Assembly: GCF_012273515.2 (NCBI RefSeq)
Contig: NZ_CP050975.2
Location: 9,672,001 to 9,736,000, forward strand
DNA: 64,000 nt
Direction of reading: 5' to 3'
Origin: Streptomyces sp. RPA4-2
Lineage (GTDB): Bacteria; Actinomycetota; Actinomycetes; Streptomycetales; Streptomycetaceae
Both the position numbers and the translations under genes were made by a program. Shown here one piece after another: positions 54,273 through 62,899 of the stretch (positions are counted from its first letter, which is position 1; each line of letters opens with the position of its first letter). The notes beneath the pieces are model-generated. The model was given only the letters and a program-made list of their open reading frames with translations, did not search any database and was not told the DNA's origin.

Positions 54273-54701
54273 GTGAGTCTGACCATTCAGGAGATGGCGC
54301 GACGCTCGGGCTTCAGCGAGCCCACGCTCCGCTACTACGAGAAGGTCGGCCTGCTGGGAGTGGTCGGCCGCGACGAGTCCAGCGGACATCGCCGCTACGG
54401 AGCGGCGACGGCCGACCGGGTCGTGGCTCTGGCCTGTCTGCGCTCGGCGGGAATGACGGTCGCCGGTATGCGCCGCTACGTGGACCTGCTCCCTCTGGGC
54501 AACGCCGCGGCGGCGGAGCAGCGCGACCTGTTCGCCGACCAGGCGGAGCGACTGGCCGACGACATCGAACGGCTGAAGTCACGCCTGGCCTACCTCCGGG
54601 GGAAGACCCGGATGTGGGATGCCCGCCTGCGCGGCGACGCCGTCGCCGAACGCCGAGCGATCGAGGCGGTCACGCTGATCCTCGAACAATTCGAACCCTG
54701 A
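54273..54701 (+). CDS. MerR family transcriptional regulator
   Basis: The GTG start after GGAGGA gives 142 residues. The N-terminal winged helix (LTIQEMARRSGFSEPTLRYYEKVGLLGVVGRDESSGHRRYGAATADRV) is typical. A long C-terminal helix (EQRDLFADQAERLADDIERLKSRLAYLRGKTRMWDARL) forms the antiparallel dimer coil. There are no metal-binding cysteines, so it is an organic-ligand type. It ends 13 bases before the reductase gene and is very likely co-transcribed with it and controls it. Confidence 0.93.
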   Translation: MSLTIQEMARRSGFSEPTLRYYEKVGLLGVVGRDESSGHRRYGAATADRVVALACLRSAGMTVAGMRRYVDLLPLGNAAAAEQRDLFADQAERLADDIERLKSRLAYLRGKTRMWDARLRGDAVAERRAIEAVTLILEQFEP

Positions 54702-54714
54702 AGGACTGAGTGAG

Positions 54715-55794
54715 ATGGCTGCAGAGATCCGTGCTTCCGGCGCTTCTGACGCTCCCGAGGCAGGAACGGTGCTGGTGACCGGCGCGACCGGATACGTCGG
54801 CGGGCACATGGTCGCCCGCCTGCTGAGTGAGGGGTACCGGACCCGGGTGACGGTCCGGGAGCCCGGCCGTGCGGCCGAGGTGCTGGCACTCGTGCGGCGG
54901 GCCGGGGTGGACCGGGAGGACCTTCTGGAGTTCGCCGTGGCGGACCTGTCCGCCGACGCGGGCTGGGCGGCCGCGGCGGACGGCGTGAGCCATGTGCTGC
55001 ACGTGGCGTCCCCCTTTCCCGTCACGCCCCCGGAGAACGAGGACGAACTCGTCCTCCCGGCACGCGACGGCACGCTGCGGGTCCTCTCCGCGGCCCGCAC
55101 CGCGGGCGTCCGACGCGTGGTGATGACCTCGTCCTTCGCAGCGGTCGGCTACACCGTCAAGCCCGACGACCGGTACTCGGAGGAGGACTGGACCGACCCT
55201 GGGACCGACGGCCTTCCCGCCTACCACAAGTCCAAGGTCCTCGCGGAGCGTGCGGCGTGGGACTTCGTGGAGACCGACGGGGGGATCGAGCTGGCGGTCG
55301 TCAACCCCGTGGGCATCTTCGGCCCCGTGCTGGGACCGCGCCTGGCCGCCTCGGTCACCATCGTCAGGTCCATGTTGACCGGCGGGATGCCGGTGGTGCC
55401 GCTCATGTACTTCGGCGTCGTCGACGTCCGCGACGTCGTGGACCTGCACCTGCGCGCCATGCTCCACCCCAAGGCGGCGGGAGAACGGTTCCTCGCGGTG
55501 GGCGGACCGTCGATCAGTTTCCTCGGGATGGCCCGGACCCTGCGAGCACACCTGCCCGCCGCGGCCGACGCACTGCCGTCCTCGGAGCTCACCCTCGAAC
55601 AGATGCGTGAAGCGGCGAAGACGGAGCCGGCGCTGCGGGACGCGGCGGGACTGGGAGGCCGGATTCCCGTCATCAGCAGTGCCAAGGCGCGTTCCGTGCT
55701 CGACTGGGAACCCCGCGACGTCACCCGCACGGTCCGTGACACCGCCGACAGTCTCATCGAACTGGGCCTGGTGACCTTGACCGAAAAGCCCTAG
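54715..55794 (+). CDS. NAD-dependent epimerase/dehydratase family reductase (dihydroflavonol-reductase-like)
   Basis: This 359-residue extended SDR has the cofactor loop VTGATGYVGG near residue 22, a VLHVASPFP strand, the catalytic region MTSSFAAVGY and the YHKSK Tyr-Lys pair, plus the VNPVGIFGPVLGP substrate loop of dihydroflavonol-4-reductase/aldehyde-reductase relatives. It is preceded closely by its MerR regulator. The physiological substrate is probably a small aldehyde or ketone; this is inferred from the family. Confidence 0.91.
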   Translation: MAAEIRASGASDAPEAGTVLVTGATGYVGGHMVARLLSEGYRTRVTVREPGRAAEVLALVRRAGVDREDLLEFAVADLSADAGWAAAADGVSHVLHVASPFPVTPPENEDELVLPARDGTLRVLSAARTAGVRRVVMTSSFAAVGYTVKPDDRYSEEDWTDPGTDGLPAYHKSKVLAERAAWDFVETDGGIELAVVNPVGIFGPVLGPRLAASVTIVRSMLTGGMPVVPLMYFGVVDVRDVVDLHLRAMLHPKAAGERFLAVGGPSISFLGMARTLRAHLPAAADALPSSELTLEQMREAAKTEPALRDAAGLGGRIPVISSAKARSVLDWEPRDVTRTVRDTADSLIELGLVTLTEKP

Positions 55795-55816
55795 TTCGAG
55801 CGTGCGATTCCGCGGT

Positions 55817-56734
55817 TCACGATGCCCGCGTCGTTCTGCGGTAGTCCCGGGGTGAGACGCCGTTGACCCGCTTGAAGGCCGTACTCAGCGCGCTCTCGGA
55901 GCCGTAGCCGACCGTGCGGGCGATGGCGGACACGGTGTCGGTTCCCCGGCGCAGGTGCCGGGAGGCGAGTTCCACCCGCCACCGGGTGAGGTAGTCGAGC
56001 GGCCCACGGCCGACCGTGCTCTTGAAGCGTGCGGCGAGCGTCGACCGCGACACGGCGCAGGCCTGCGCGAGCTCGGCGACCGTCCACGGATGCTCCGGCC
56101 GGCTGTGCAAGGAGGTCAGCGCCGCTGCCACCACCGGATCCCCGAGGCCCGCGAGCCAGCCGGAAACGGCCCCGGGCTCATGCGTGAGGTGCAGACGCAG
56201 GACATGGACGAGCATGACGACCGCCAGATGCTCGGCGACCAGTGTCGAGGCCATGGGGCCGTCCCGCAGCTCACGGTCGATCTGGGCGAGCGCCCATTGC
56301 AGGGTCTCTGCCTGAGGTGTTCGGGCGGGTACGTGTATCACCGGAGGCAGGTCTTCGAGCAGCAGTGTGCGCGCCCGGTCGCCGAACGAGAAACGGCCGC
56401 CGACGAGGAGAACCTCGTCCTCCCCGTTGCCCGCTCGCGCGACCCCGCCCTCGGACGAGGCGAAGACCTGGCCGGCGTCGACGGCCACCGCTTGCGGGTC
56501 GCTGCGGAGGGTGAAGCGCCGCGGCTGGGTCAGCAGATAGCAGTCCCCCTCTTCCAGGGCGAGCGGGTCGGCCATGCCCTCCAGCTCGAGGAGGCAGTGA
56601 CCGCGCCGGACGGCGTTGAACTTCACGCCGGACGGCGCGTCGAACCGGATGGCCCACCGGCCTCCCGCGACCAGGCTCGCGGAGAGGTGGCCTCGTGTGT
56701 CGAGCAGGGTCAGCACATCCTCCAGGGGATCCAT
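55817..56734 (-). CDS. AraC family transcriptional regulator with cupin_6 domain
   Basis: ATG 56734 lies six bases after AAGGAG and gives 305 residues. The N-terminal cupin-like domain (about 1-170) has GGRWAIRFDAPSGVKFNAVRRGHCLLELEG and LEEGDCYLLTQPRRF. The C-terminal AraC double helix-turn-helix has WTVAELAQACAVSRSTLAARFKSTVGRGPLDYLTRWRVELA and ending SALSTAFKRVNGVSPRDYR. Such proteins often regulate a neighbouring oxidoreductase; the convergent reductase at 54715 is the nearest candidate. Confidence 0.93.
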   Translation of the reverse strand: MDPLEDVLTLLDTRGHLSASLVAGGRWAIRFDAPSGVKFNAVRRGHCLLELEGMADPLALEEGDCYLLTQPRRFTLRSDPQAVAVDAGQVFASSEGGVARAGNGEDEVLLVGGRFSFGDRARTLLLEDLPPVIHVPARTPQAETLQWALAQIDRELRDGPMASTLVAEHLAVVMLVHVLRLHLTHEPGAVSGWLAGLGDPVVAAALTSLHSRPEHPWTVAELAQACAVSRSTLAARFKSTVGRGPLDYLTRWRVELASRHLRRGTDTVSAIARTVGYGSESALSTAFKRVNGVSPRDYRRTTRAS

Positions 56735-56905
56735 CACGGACTCCTTCTGGACGGTCGAGCAAGTTTTCCTGGCTCCCTACTGTAAATCGTCCGGGGTCGT
56801 GACCTCAGCGTCAGGAACACCCATGGCTCCCCGGGACGAGGCCTCGCGCGCACGGCGATGACGACCGTCCGACCCGAGGCCGTGGGCCGCACTCGGCGAG
56901 CTGAC

Positions 56906-57820
56906 TCACCCCGTGGCCATCGGGAGGAGCGGGCGGGGCGGGAGCGACTCCGGGTGCGGGACGCGTTCGAGGACTCCGCCGGCGAAGACGTCGTACAACG
57001 GCAGGGTCTCCAGATGTACGTACCCGATGTGGCAGTCGCACGCCGTGAGTGGGCACGGCCTCGGGGCGAGCGCGGAGCGGTAGGACCCGTCGTAGAGGTT
57101 GCCGAGTTCCGTCCGGACGAAGTGGCAGCGCCGGACGGTCCCCTCTCCGTCGACGGAGATGACGCTCCGGCCGGTCCGGCAGGGCAGCCCCGCCGAGCGA
57201 TGAGGACGGCGGCTGTACGGGAAGAGCGGGTCCAGCGTGGTCCACTCGGCGGCCTGCTCGTCGGTGTAGGTGTGGCCTTCGGCGGCGTTGATCCACAGGT
57301 AGACGTGCGACGGCAGATCCGCGCGCAGGCGCCGTGCGTGGTCCAGGTGCTCGGGGAGACCGACCACGCCGACGCTGAACCGGATCCCCAGGTCGGACAG
57401 GCGGCGCGTCCTGTCGAGGAACCGCTCGTAGGGTGTCTGCCCCGGATGGAAGGTGCACCAGAGGGCGACCGTGTCCACGTCCGCGTGCGCGAGCCAGTCG
57501 GTGCGGCAGCTGAGGTTGGTCTGGATGGCGACGCGCCCGATACGCGGCTCGTGGGACAGTTCCACCAGAGCCCGGCGGTACCACGAGCGGGTCAGGCCCT
57601 CACCCCACGGTGTGAACAGCACGGACAGCCGGTGCTCGTGGGGGCCGCGCGCCCAGGCCACGAACCGTTCGAGGGCGGCACGGTCGGCGCGCAGTTGCGC
57701 GGTGCTGTCGCGGCGCTTGGCGAACGGGCAGTACGGGCAGTCGTAGTCGCAGGAGGCGAGAGGCCCTCGGTAGAGGATCGTGAGGTCGCTCGGGTCCGTG
57801 GGATCCATGGGTCCCGTCAC
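56906..57820 (-). CDS. STM4011 family radical SAM protein
   Basis: The 304-residue protein has the radical-SAM cluster motif CxxxCxxC at Cys24, Cys28 and Cys31 (SCDYDCPYCPFAKRR). Its C-terminal region holds further cysteines (GLPCRTG, VRRCHF, then PRPCPLTACDCHIGY) that could bind an auxiliary iron-sulfur cluster, as in SPASM/twitch enzymes. It is the last gene of a five-gene operon, and its start overlaps the preceding stop by ATGA. The order and families match the STM4015-to-STM4011 block named from Salmonella. The reaction is unknown. Confidence 0.9.
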   Translation of the reverse strand: MTGPMDPTDPSDLTILYRGPLASCDYDCPYCPFAKRRDSTAQLRADRAALERFVAWARGPHEHRLSVLFTPWGEGLTRSWYRRALVELSHEPRIGRVAIQTNLSCRTDWLAHADVDTVALWCTFHPGQTPYERFLDRTRRLSDLGIRFSVGVVGLPEHLDHARRLRADLPSHVYLWINAAEGHTYTDEQAAEWTTLDPLFPYSRRPHRSAGLPCRTGRSVISVDGEGTVRRCHFVRTELGNLYDGSYRSALAPRPCPLTACDCHIGYVHLETLPLYDVFAGGVLERVPHPESLPPRPLLPMATG

Positions 57821-59172
57821 CTCAACTCGTAGGCGGTCATGGCGTCCTTGACGGCGGGGGAGAAGAACTCGGGCCCGATGGCGTCCGAGTGGGCGAGTCC
57901 CTCGGGAGAGAGCCTGAGCCGCTCCGTCCCCGCGTCCTGCAGCCAGCCGCGCCGGGCCAGGACATCCAGCTCGGCGGCGAAGTCGCCGGCCGGGTCGGTG
58001 CCGAAGCGCCGCCGGTAGTCACCGGTGGACAGGCCCTCGGCCTGCAGCAGCGACTGCAACAGGTGCCGGCGTCGCGCTTCGTCCTCGTCCACCCAACGGC
58101 CGTGCAGGGCGCGGGAGAAGTCGGCGGTGGCGCAGTAGTCGTCGATGATGGCACGCACCTCGCGCATCGACACGGCGTAGTCGAAGGAGTAGTGCAGGGC
58201 GGAGGTGTACGAGCGTGCCCCGCAGCCCAGTCCGATCATGCCGTCGGTCTGGCACGCGTAGTCGTCCGGCCCCTGCGGAGGGGCGTCGGCGCGGCGGAAC
58301 ATGCGCATCGACACCTGCTCGTACCCCTCGGACAGCAGATGGTCGCGGCCCTCGCGGTAGAGGCGCAGCCGCTGTTCGTCCCAGTCACGGTCGGCGGTCC
58401 GCGCGTCCGCGTGACGGCCCAGACCGGTGAGCGGACGGATGTAGAGCGGGTAGAGGTAGATCTCCTCCGGCCGCCAGGCGAGGGCCGCGTCGAGTGAGTA
58501 CCTCCAACTGGCCTTGGTCTGCCCGTCGATACCGTAGATCAGGTCGATGTTGAGGACCAGGACGGCCGACTCCCGTATCCGGGTGAGTGCGGCCTCGACG
58601 TCGGCACGCCGTTGCGGACGTACGGCGGCACGGGCCTCCTCCTCGACGAAGCTCTGCACCCCGAGACTGAGGCGCGTGGCGCCGCGCCGGACCAGGACGG
58701 CGAGCCGGTCGGCGCTCGCCGTCGCGGGCGACGCCTCCACGGACAGGGGGACGGACCGCAGGTCCGCGCCCATGTCGTGCTCCGCGATGTCGCAGAGCCG
58801 TTCCAGCTCCGGAGCCTCCAGGAAGGTGGGCGTGCCGCCGCCGAAGGCCGCGCCCGCGAACCGCGGCGACGACTCGTCACCGAGCGCCTCGCGTACGGCG
58901 ACGGCCTGCCGGCTCAGGGCGTCGAGGTATCGGCCGGTCAGCCCGTCCGGGGCACCGACGCGCGTGAACAGGTTGCAGAAGCCGCAGCGCACCTCGCAGA
59001 ACGGGATGTGCAGGTACAACGAGAGCGCCTGCCGCGATTCGCCCGCCCACAACTGCTCCAGCGCAGGTCGCGGATCGAGCGGCCGGTAAGCGGTCTTGTG
59101 CGGATAGGCGTACAGATAGCTCTGGTACGGGCGGGGCACGGTGTGCGCCGCGGCCGCGGGGGCGACGGTCAT
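57817..59172 (-). CDS. STM4012 family radical SAM protein (HemW/HemN-like)
   Basis: From ATG 59172 the protein has 451 residues. The SAM-cluster cysteines are Cys59, Cys63 and Cys66 in LHIPFCEVRCGFCNLF, followed by FGGGTPTFLEAPEL and VEASPATASADRLAVLVRRGATRLSLGVQSF. These are the layout of HemN/HemW-like enzymes, with a C-terminal HemN-type domain. HemW binds heme and HemN oxidises coproporphyrinogen, but this subfamily is distinct and lacks an assigned activity. Four-base overlaps on both sides couple it to its neighbours. An upstream in-frame start at 59214 would overlap the previous gene further. Confidence 0.92.
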   Translation of the reverse strand: MTVAPAAAAHTVPRPYQSYLYAYPHKTAYRPLDPRPALEQLWAGESRQALSLYLHIPFCEVRCGFCNLFTRVGAPDGLTGRYLDALSRQAVAVREALGDESSPRFAGAAFGGGTPTFLEAPELERLCDIAEHDMGADLRSVPLSVEASPATASADRLAVLVRRGATRLSLGVQSFVEEEARAAVRPQRRADVEAALTRIRESAVLVLNIDLIYGIDGQTKASWRYSLDAALAWRPEEIYLYPLYIRPLTGLGRHADARTADRDWDEQRLRLYREGRDHLLSEGYEQVSMRMFRRADAPPQGPDDYACQTDGMIGLGCGARSYTSALHYSFDYAVSMREVRAIIDDYCATADFSRALHGRWVDEDEARRRHLLQSLLQAEGLSTGDYRRRFGTDPAGDFAAELDVLARRGWLQDAGTERLRLSPEGLAHSDAIGPEFFSPAVKDAMTAYELR

Positions 59173-60044
59173 GCGGAGGGCTCCAGGAAGAAGTGACTGT
59201 AGGGGACGGTCCACACGGACTCGTGACCCAGCCGGTGGCCGGTGTACCCGGCGTCCCCGTACGCCGTGCCGTGGTCGGAGCAGACGATGGCGAAGCAGCG
59301 ACGGCGTGCGGACATCGCGGCGAAGAGCCGTCCGACATGGCGGTCGACGTACTCCAGAGCCGCGGCGTGGGTACGGCGGCTGTCACCCGCCTCCCGGGTG
59401 GCGCCCTCCAGGTGGAACCAGTTCGGCTGGTGCAGCGCGGAGGCGTTGAGGAAGAGGAACAGCCGCTGTCGCGCGGGCAGTTCGGCCACGACCTGCTCGG
59501 CCCGGGTGACCTGTGCCTCGAAGGACGTCGGCGAGGCCACCGAGAACTCCGGTTCCCAGTGGCTCTCCTGGAAGAGGCCGGGCAGGACGTCGCCCAGGGC
59601 TCCCTGCTTGTTGAAGAAGCCGACACCGCCGATGCACACGGTGCGATAGTCGTGGGCGGCCAACGCCGACACGATGTCCGGGGTGTCGAAGACGAACGTA
59701 CGGTCCTCGGTCGTCTCGCTGCCCGCGAACCGGGCCGCGAACAGCCGTGGATGAGGCCCCTGGGAGGCCGGGGTCGGCAGGAACCCCGCGAACATCGCCT
59801 GGTGGGACGCGTAGGTGAAGCTGCCCGGCGCGTGCCGCTTCTCCCAGACACCGCCCGGCAGATGCGCCGCCAGGTTCGGCAGGCGGCCCGCGGCCGCGAG
59901 ATCGACGGCGACGTCGTGGCGCAGGGTGTCGAGGGTGAGCAGCAACAGGTCGTCCCGGCCCACCACTTCGTTCATGTCGGGCGTCGACAGCGCGTCGGCC
60001 GACGCTGCCGGACGGGCGCCGGTGGGCTGTTCAGAGTGAGGCAT
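59169..60044 (-). CDS. STM4013/SEN3800 family sulfatase-like hydrolase
   Basis: This 291-residue protein belongs to the alkaline phosphatase/sulfatase superfamily. LLLLTLDTLRHDV contains a metal-ligand Asp39 and a possible nucleophile Thr40, and CSDHGTAYGDAGYTGHRLGHE holds the second Asp-His set of the two-metal site. There is no sulfatase CxPxR formylglycine motif, so phosphoester-type chemistry or transfer is more likely. The start at 60044 lies 14 bases inside the end of the STM4014-type gene. Confidence 0.89.
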   Translation of the reverse strand: MPHSEQPTGARPAASADALSTPDMNEVVGRDDLLLLTLDTLRHDVAVDLAAAGRLPNLAAHLPGGVWEKRHAPGSFTYASHQAMFAGFLPTPASQGPHPRLFAARFAGSETTEDRTFVFDTPDIVSALAAHDYRTVCIGGVGFFNKQGALGDVLPGLFQESHWEPEFSVASPTSFEAQVTRAEQVVAELPARQRLFLFLNASALHQPNWFHLEGATREAGDSRRTHAAALEYVDRHVGRLFAAMSARRRCFAIVCSDHGTAYGDAGYTGHRLGHESVWTVPYSHFFLEPSA

Positions 60045-61200
60045 GGAGTGTCCTTGAACGGTGGTGCGGTGAGGGCGCGGGCCGCGGGACGAACCGGGCG
60101 GGCCGGCGCGGATCGAGGGCCGCGATCTGGGCGGCGTAGGTGTCCAGCCCCTCCGCGGGGCCGTCCGGCAGACCGGTGAGCCGGGGCAGCAGGTCACCGA
60201 ACGCGTTGACCTCCCCGACGGCGAACCGGCGCCAGCCGACGGCGGGCAGGAGGTCGACGCCCACGCACAGGGTCGCCGGGAAGCAGGCCGCGGCCTGTTC
60301 GCAGACGGCGATCGCGTGGGCCCAGCGGTCACCGGCCAGGGCCCGGACGGCGGACAGATCACCGCGGGTGCCGCCGAGATGGAGGTTGGTGAGGGGGAAG
60401 CGGCTGGTACGGACGACGGCGTGGGTGGCCCGGCCCGCCACGACGAGGACGCGCAGATCCGCCGACCGGTTGCCCAGCGACGCCTTCGGCAGCCAGCGTT
60501 CGATGTGCAGTCCGTCCGGCGCGAGCCTGTCCACGATCGCGGCGACCTCGGACTCGTCGGCGTAGTGGCGCACGCGCAGCGAGTTGTGCAGCCGGCCGTC
60601 CGCGATCTCCACGGAGGTCGTCGCCCGGACGCGTCCCGCCGTCGTCGTCTCGACCGCCAGCACGCCGGAAGCGGACGAGCCGTGAGCGAGCTTCACGAAC
60701 ACCCGCCGCAGGCCCGCCTCCGCCATCCGGGCCCGCACCGCCGGCCAGTCCCCGGCCGGAGCCGTGTCGCCCGAGGTCGGGGAGACCGGCACCGGTACGC
60801 CCGCACCCCGCAGGCGGGCGTGACAGAGCCGCTTGTCGAACAGGACGGCCAGGTCCTCCGGGGCGTCGAGCCGGCGTCCGCCGCGCAGGGAGGCCACGCT
60901 GTCGAGAAAGCGTGCGTACCACCGCGCGGATCCCTCCACCCGGGTCGGATCGTCGACGCCGCGCAACAGCCGGTCCACCTCCGCGTTCTCCCCGGGGGAG
61001 TCCAGGCGCACGATCTCGTCCTCGGCGAACTCGTGCCCACCCTCGCGCAGCACGTCACACCACTCGACCACCCGAGGGGTACCGTGGCCAGCGGCCTCGG
61101 CCGCCGCGGTGAACAGGGCGACCCTCCGGTTCTCCCCGTTGGCGACGACCGCCCACCGGGGCGGGTCGCCGTGCGCGTCCGCGCCGTCCACTCCTGACAC
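60031..61200 (-). CDS. STM4014 family protein (ATP-grasp fold)
   Basis: This 389-residue protein has an ATP-grasp layout: a pre-ATP domain, LFDKRLCHARLRGAGVPVPVS, the ATP-binding strand RVFVKLAHGSSASGV, then DLRVLVVAGRATHAVVRTS and a metal-binding end LCVGVDLLP with VGEVNAFGD. ATP-grasp enzymes usually ligate a carboxylate to an amine or thiol through an acyl phosphate. The GTG at 61200 is the chosen start; a GTG nine bases later is possible. It lies second in the STM operon, 33 bases after the leucine-rich protein gene. Confidence 0.88.
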   Translation of the reverse strand: MSGVDGADAHGDPPRWAVVANGENRRVALFTAAAEAAGHGTPRVVEWCDVLREGGHEFAEDEIVRLDSPGENAEVDRLLRGVDDPTRVEGSARWYARFLDSVASLRGGRRLDAPEDLAVLFDKRLCHARLRGAGVPVPVSPTSGDTAPAGDWPAVRARMAEAGLRRVFVKLAHGSSASGVLAVETTTAGRVRATTSVEIADGRLHNSLRVRHYADESEVAAIVDRLAPDGLHIERWLPKASLGNRSADLRVLVVAGRATHAVVRTSRFPLTNLHLGGTRGDLSAVRALAGDRWAHAIAVCEQAAACFPATLCVGVDLLPAVGWRRFAVGEVNAFGDLLPRLTGLPDGPAEGLDTYAAQIAALDPRRPARFVPRPAPSPHHRSRTLHASL

Positions 61201-61233
61201 CTTCCCTTCCGCCCTACGTCCCGTACCGGCGCG

Positions 61234-62202
61234 TTACTCGCCCACCGCCACGAAGCGCCAGACGGTTCCGTCCTCCTCCTCGTCGGAATCGGCGTCGTCC
61301 TGATCGGCGTCGACCTTCACGCCGTGCGGCTCCAGCGTCTCCAGCAGCCGCGAACGGACCGCCGCGCTCAGGTAGTTGTGGTGCAGATCGAGTGCCTTCA
61401 GATGGGTCAGCGGCTGTCCCGACAGCAGTGCCGTCGCGCCGTCGTCGGTGAGGACCCCCATGGAGACGTCGAGGACCTCGAGACGAGCCACCACGGGTGC
61501 CGAGGCCAGCGAGGAACAGACGACGTCCTGGATCTCGCTGTTGCGCAGGGCCAGGTGCTTGAGCGCGGGCAGGCGGCTCCCGGCGAAGAACGGCTCCAGA
61601 TCGCCCACCTCGTAGTCACCTCCGTACTCGGAGGTGCCCAGCCACAGGTCGAGATGGACCAGCGCCGGCAGATCGCTGCCGGCGACTCCCCGTACGGCCT
61701 CGGCGGGCATACCGCCCGTCTCCACCGTCAGCCTGCGCAGCCGCTCGTGGTGGACGACGGGGAAGACCAGTTGGTTGCCGCCGCGGACGCCGAACTCCTC
61801 CAGCAGGGGGAAAGCATCCAGCACGGGGGAGACGTCGCCCTGGACGATCCAGGAGATCTCGCACTCCTCCATCACGATGTCCGCGAGGAATATCGCCCGC
61901 AGCTCGGGCAGCCGGTCGCGGGCCGCCACGAGAGCTTCGATCACCTCCGTCGGAGCGTTGTCGTACGCGTCGCTCCAGGCGCCCACGACCAGGGCCCGCA
62001 CGCGCGTGGTGTCGACGGCGTCGAGGAACCGGGCGAAGGCGTCCGGCCACGACTCCTCGCTCTCGTAGGAGTCCACGGCCACCCGCCAGGCGACGGATTC
62101 CGGGGACGGGACAGCGGAGACCCGAAGGGGTTCGTCCGCCGCCTCCGGGAAGGTGAACGCCGGCAGTCCGTGAAACTCCTGCAGGTGGCTTCCGATGGTC
62201 AT
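61234..62202 (-). CDS. STM4015 family leucine-rich-repeat protein
   Basis: The ATG at 62202 after AAGGAG gives 322 residues. It opens with IGSHLQEFHGLPAFTFP and continues through irregular leucine-rich repeats (LPELRAIFLADIVMEE, LPALVHLDLWLGTSEYGGDY, LPALKHLALRNSEIQDVV, LEVLDVSMGVLTDDGA, LTHLKALDLHHNYLS). It ends with an acidic tail DADQDDADSDEEEDG. LRR proteins generally serve as binding scaffolds. It is the first gene of the operon and so may be a recognition subunit or the modified substrate. Confidence 0.9.
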   Translation of the reverse strand: MTIGSHLQEFHGLPAFTFPEAADEPLRVSAVPSPESVAWRVAVDSYESEESWPDAFARFLDAVDTTRVRALVVGAWSDAYDNAPTEVIEALVAARDRLPELRAIFLADIVMEECEISWIVQGDVSPVLDAFPLLEEFGVRGGNQLVFPVVHHERLRRLTVETGGMPAEAVRGVAGSDLPALVHLDLWLGTSEYGGDYEVGDLEPFFAGSRLPALKHLALRNSEIQDVVCSSLASAPVVARLEVLDVSMGVLTDDGATALLSGQPLTHLKALDLHHNYLSAAVRSRLLETLEPHGVKVDADQDDADSDEEEDGTVWRFVAVGE

Positions 62203-62400
62203 GCGCGCCCGCTCCTTCGTGCATCTGGTCGGTGGTGCGACGGTCCTGTGGTGCCTGGTGCGCGCAGACCGCATTCCCAGGTACCGGAGTTCTACCAAGA
62301 CCCACTGACAACCCCGCGCGGCGGGGGACTGTCAGTGCCCGCCTCTACGGTTCTCGCATGGCACATCTGGTGCCCGAAGCGTGGGGCGAAGGGGAGACGC

Positions 62401-62727
62401 ATGTACCGGCAAGGAGATGTCCTCATGGTGCCGTTGGCACCGGACGCGGTACCCGCCGCAGTGGTCGACGCGCCGTCCGAACCGCGTGACGGCCGGGGCC
62501 GGTTCGTCCTCGCGCTGGGTGAGGTCACCGGCCACGCACATGCGGTGGTGGGCCCCGGGAGGCTGATCAGAGAGGCCGGTGTGTTCGGTCCCATGCTGCT
62601 GCACGTCCCGGACGGAGCGCGTGTCGTCCACGAGGAACACGCGGCGATATCCCTGCCCAAGGGCTGGTACCGGGTCGTCCGGCAGCGGGAGTACGTGCCG
62701 GGTTCCGTGCGCATCGTCGCCGACTGA
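62401..62727 (+). CDS. small hypothetical protein (108 residues), divergent from the STM operon
   Basis: The ATG at 62401 follows AAGGGGAG and gives MYRQGDVLMVPLAPDAVP and so on, with a VLALGEVTGHAHAVVGPGRL segment and a final WYRVVRQREYVPG strand. It looks like an all-beta domain. It sits head-to-head with the STM4015 gene, 198 bases apart, and is followed by the DUF6745 gene. I do not recognise a function. Confidence 0.8.
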   Translation: MYRQGDVLMVPLAPDAVPAAVVDAPSEPRDGRGRFVLALGEVTGHAHAVVGPGRLIREAGVFGPMLLHVPDGARVVHEEHAAISLPKGWYRVVRQREYVPGSVRIVAD

Positions 62728-62899
62728 CGCCATGGGGGGTGCGAGCACGCGCGCAGGGCAGTGATGTACATCCGCGGGTGCTCGTCGCGGTGCCACCTCC
62801 CGGTGGTGCGACACGACGAGCGTGGCGACAAGGACGGGCCGGGCGGCCGGAGCGTGATGCTTCCACGCCCGTACCGAAGGAAGTGGGAAGAGAAGGAAC

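Noticed and set aside
59169..60044. The STM4013-type protein as a sulfatase
   Set aside because: The formylglycine CxPxR motif that defines type I sulfatases is absent, so only membership in the wider alkaline-phosphatase superfamily is claimed.
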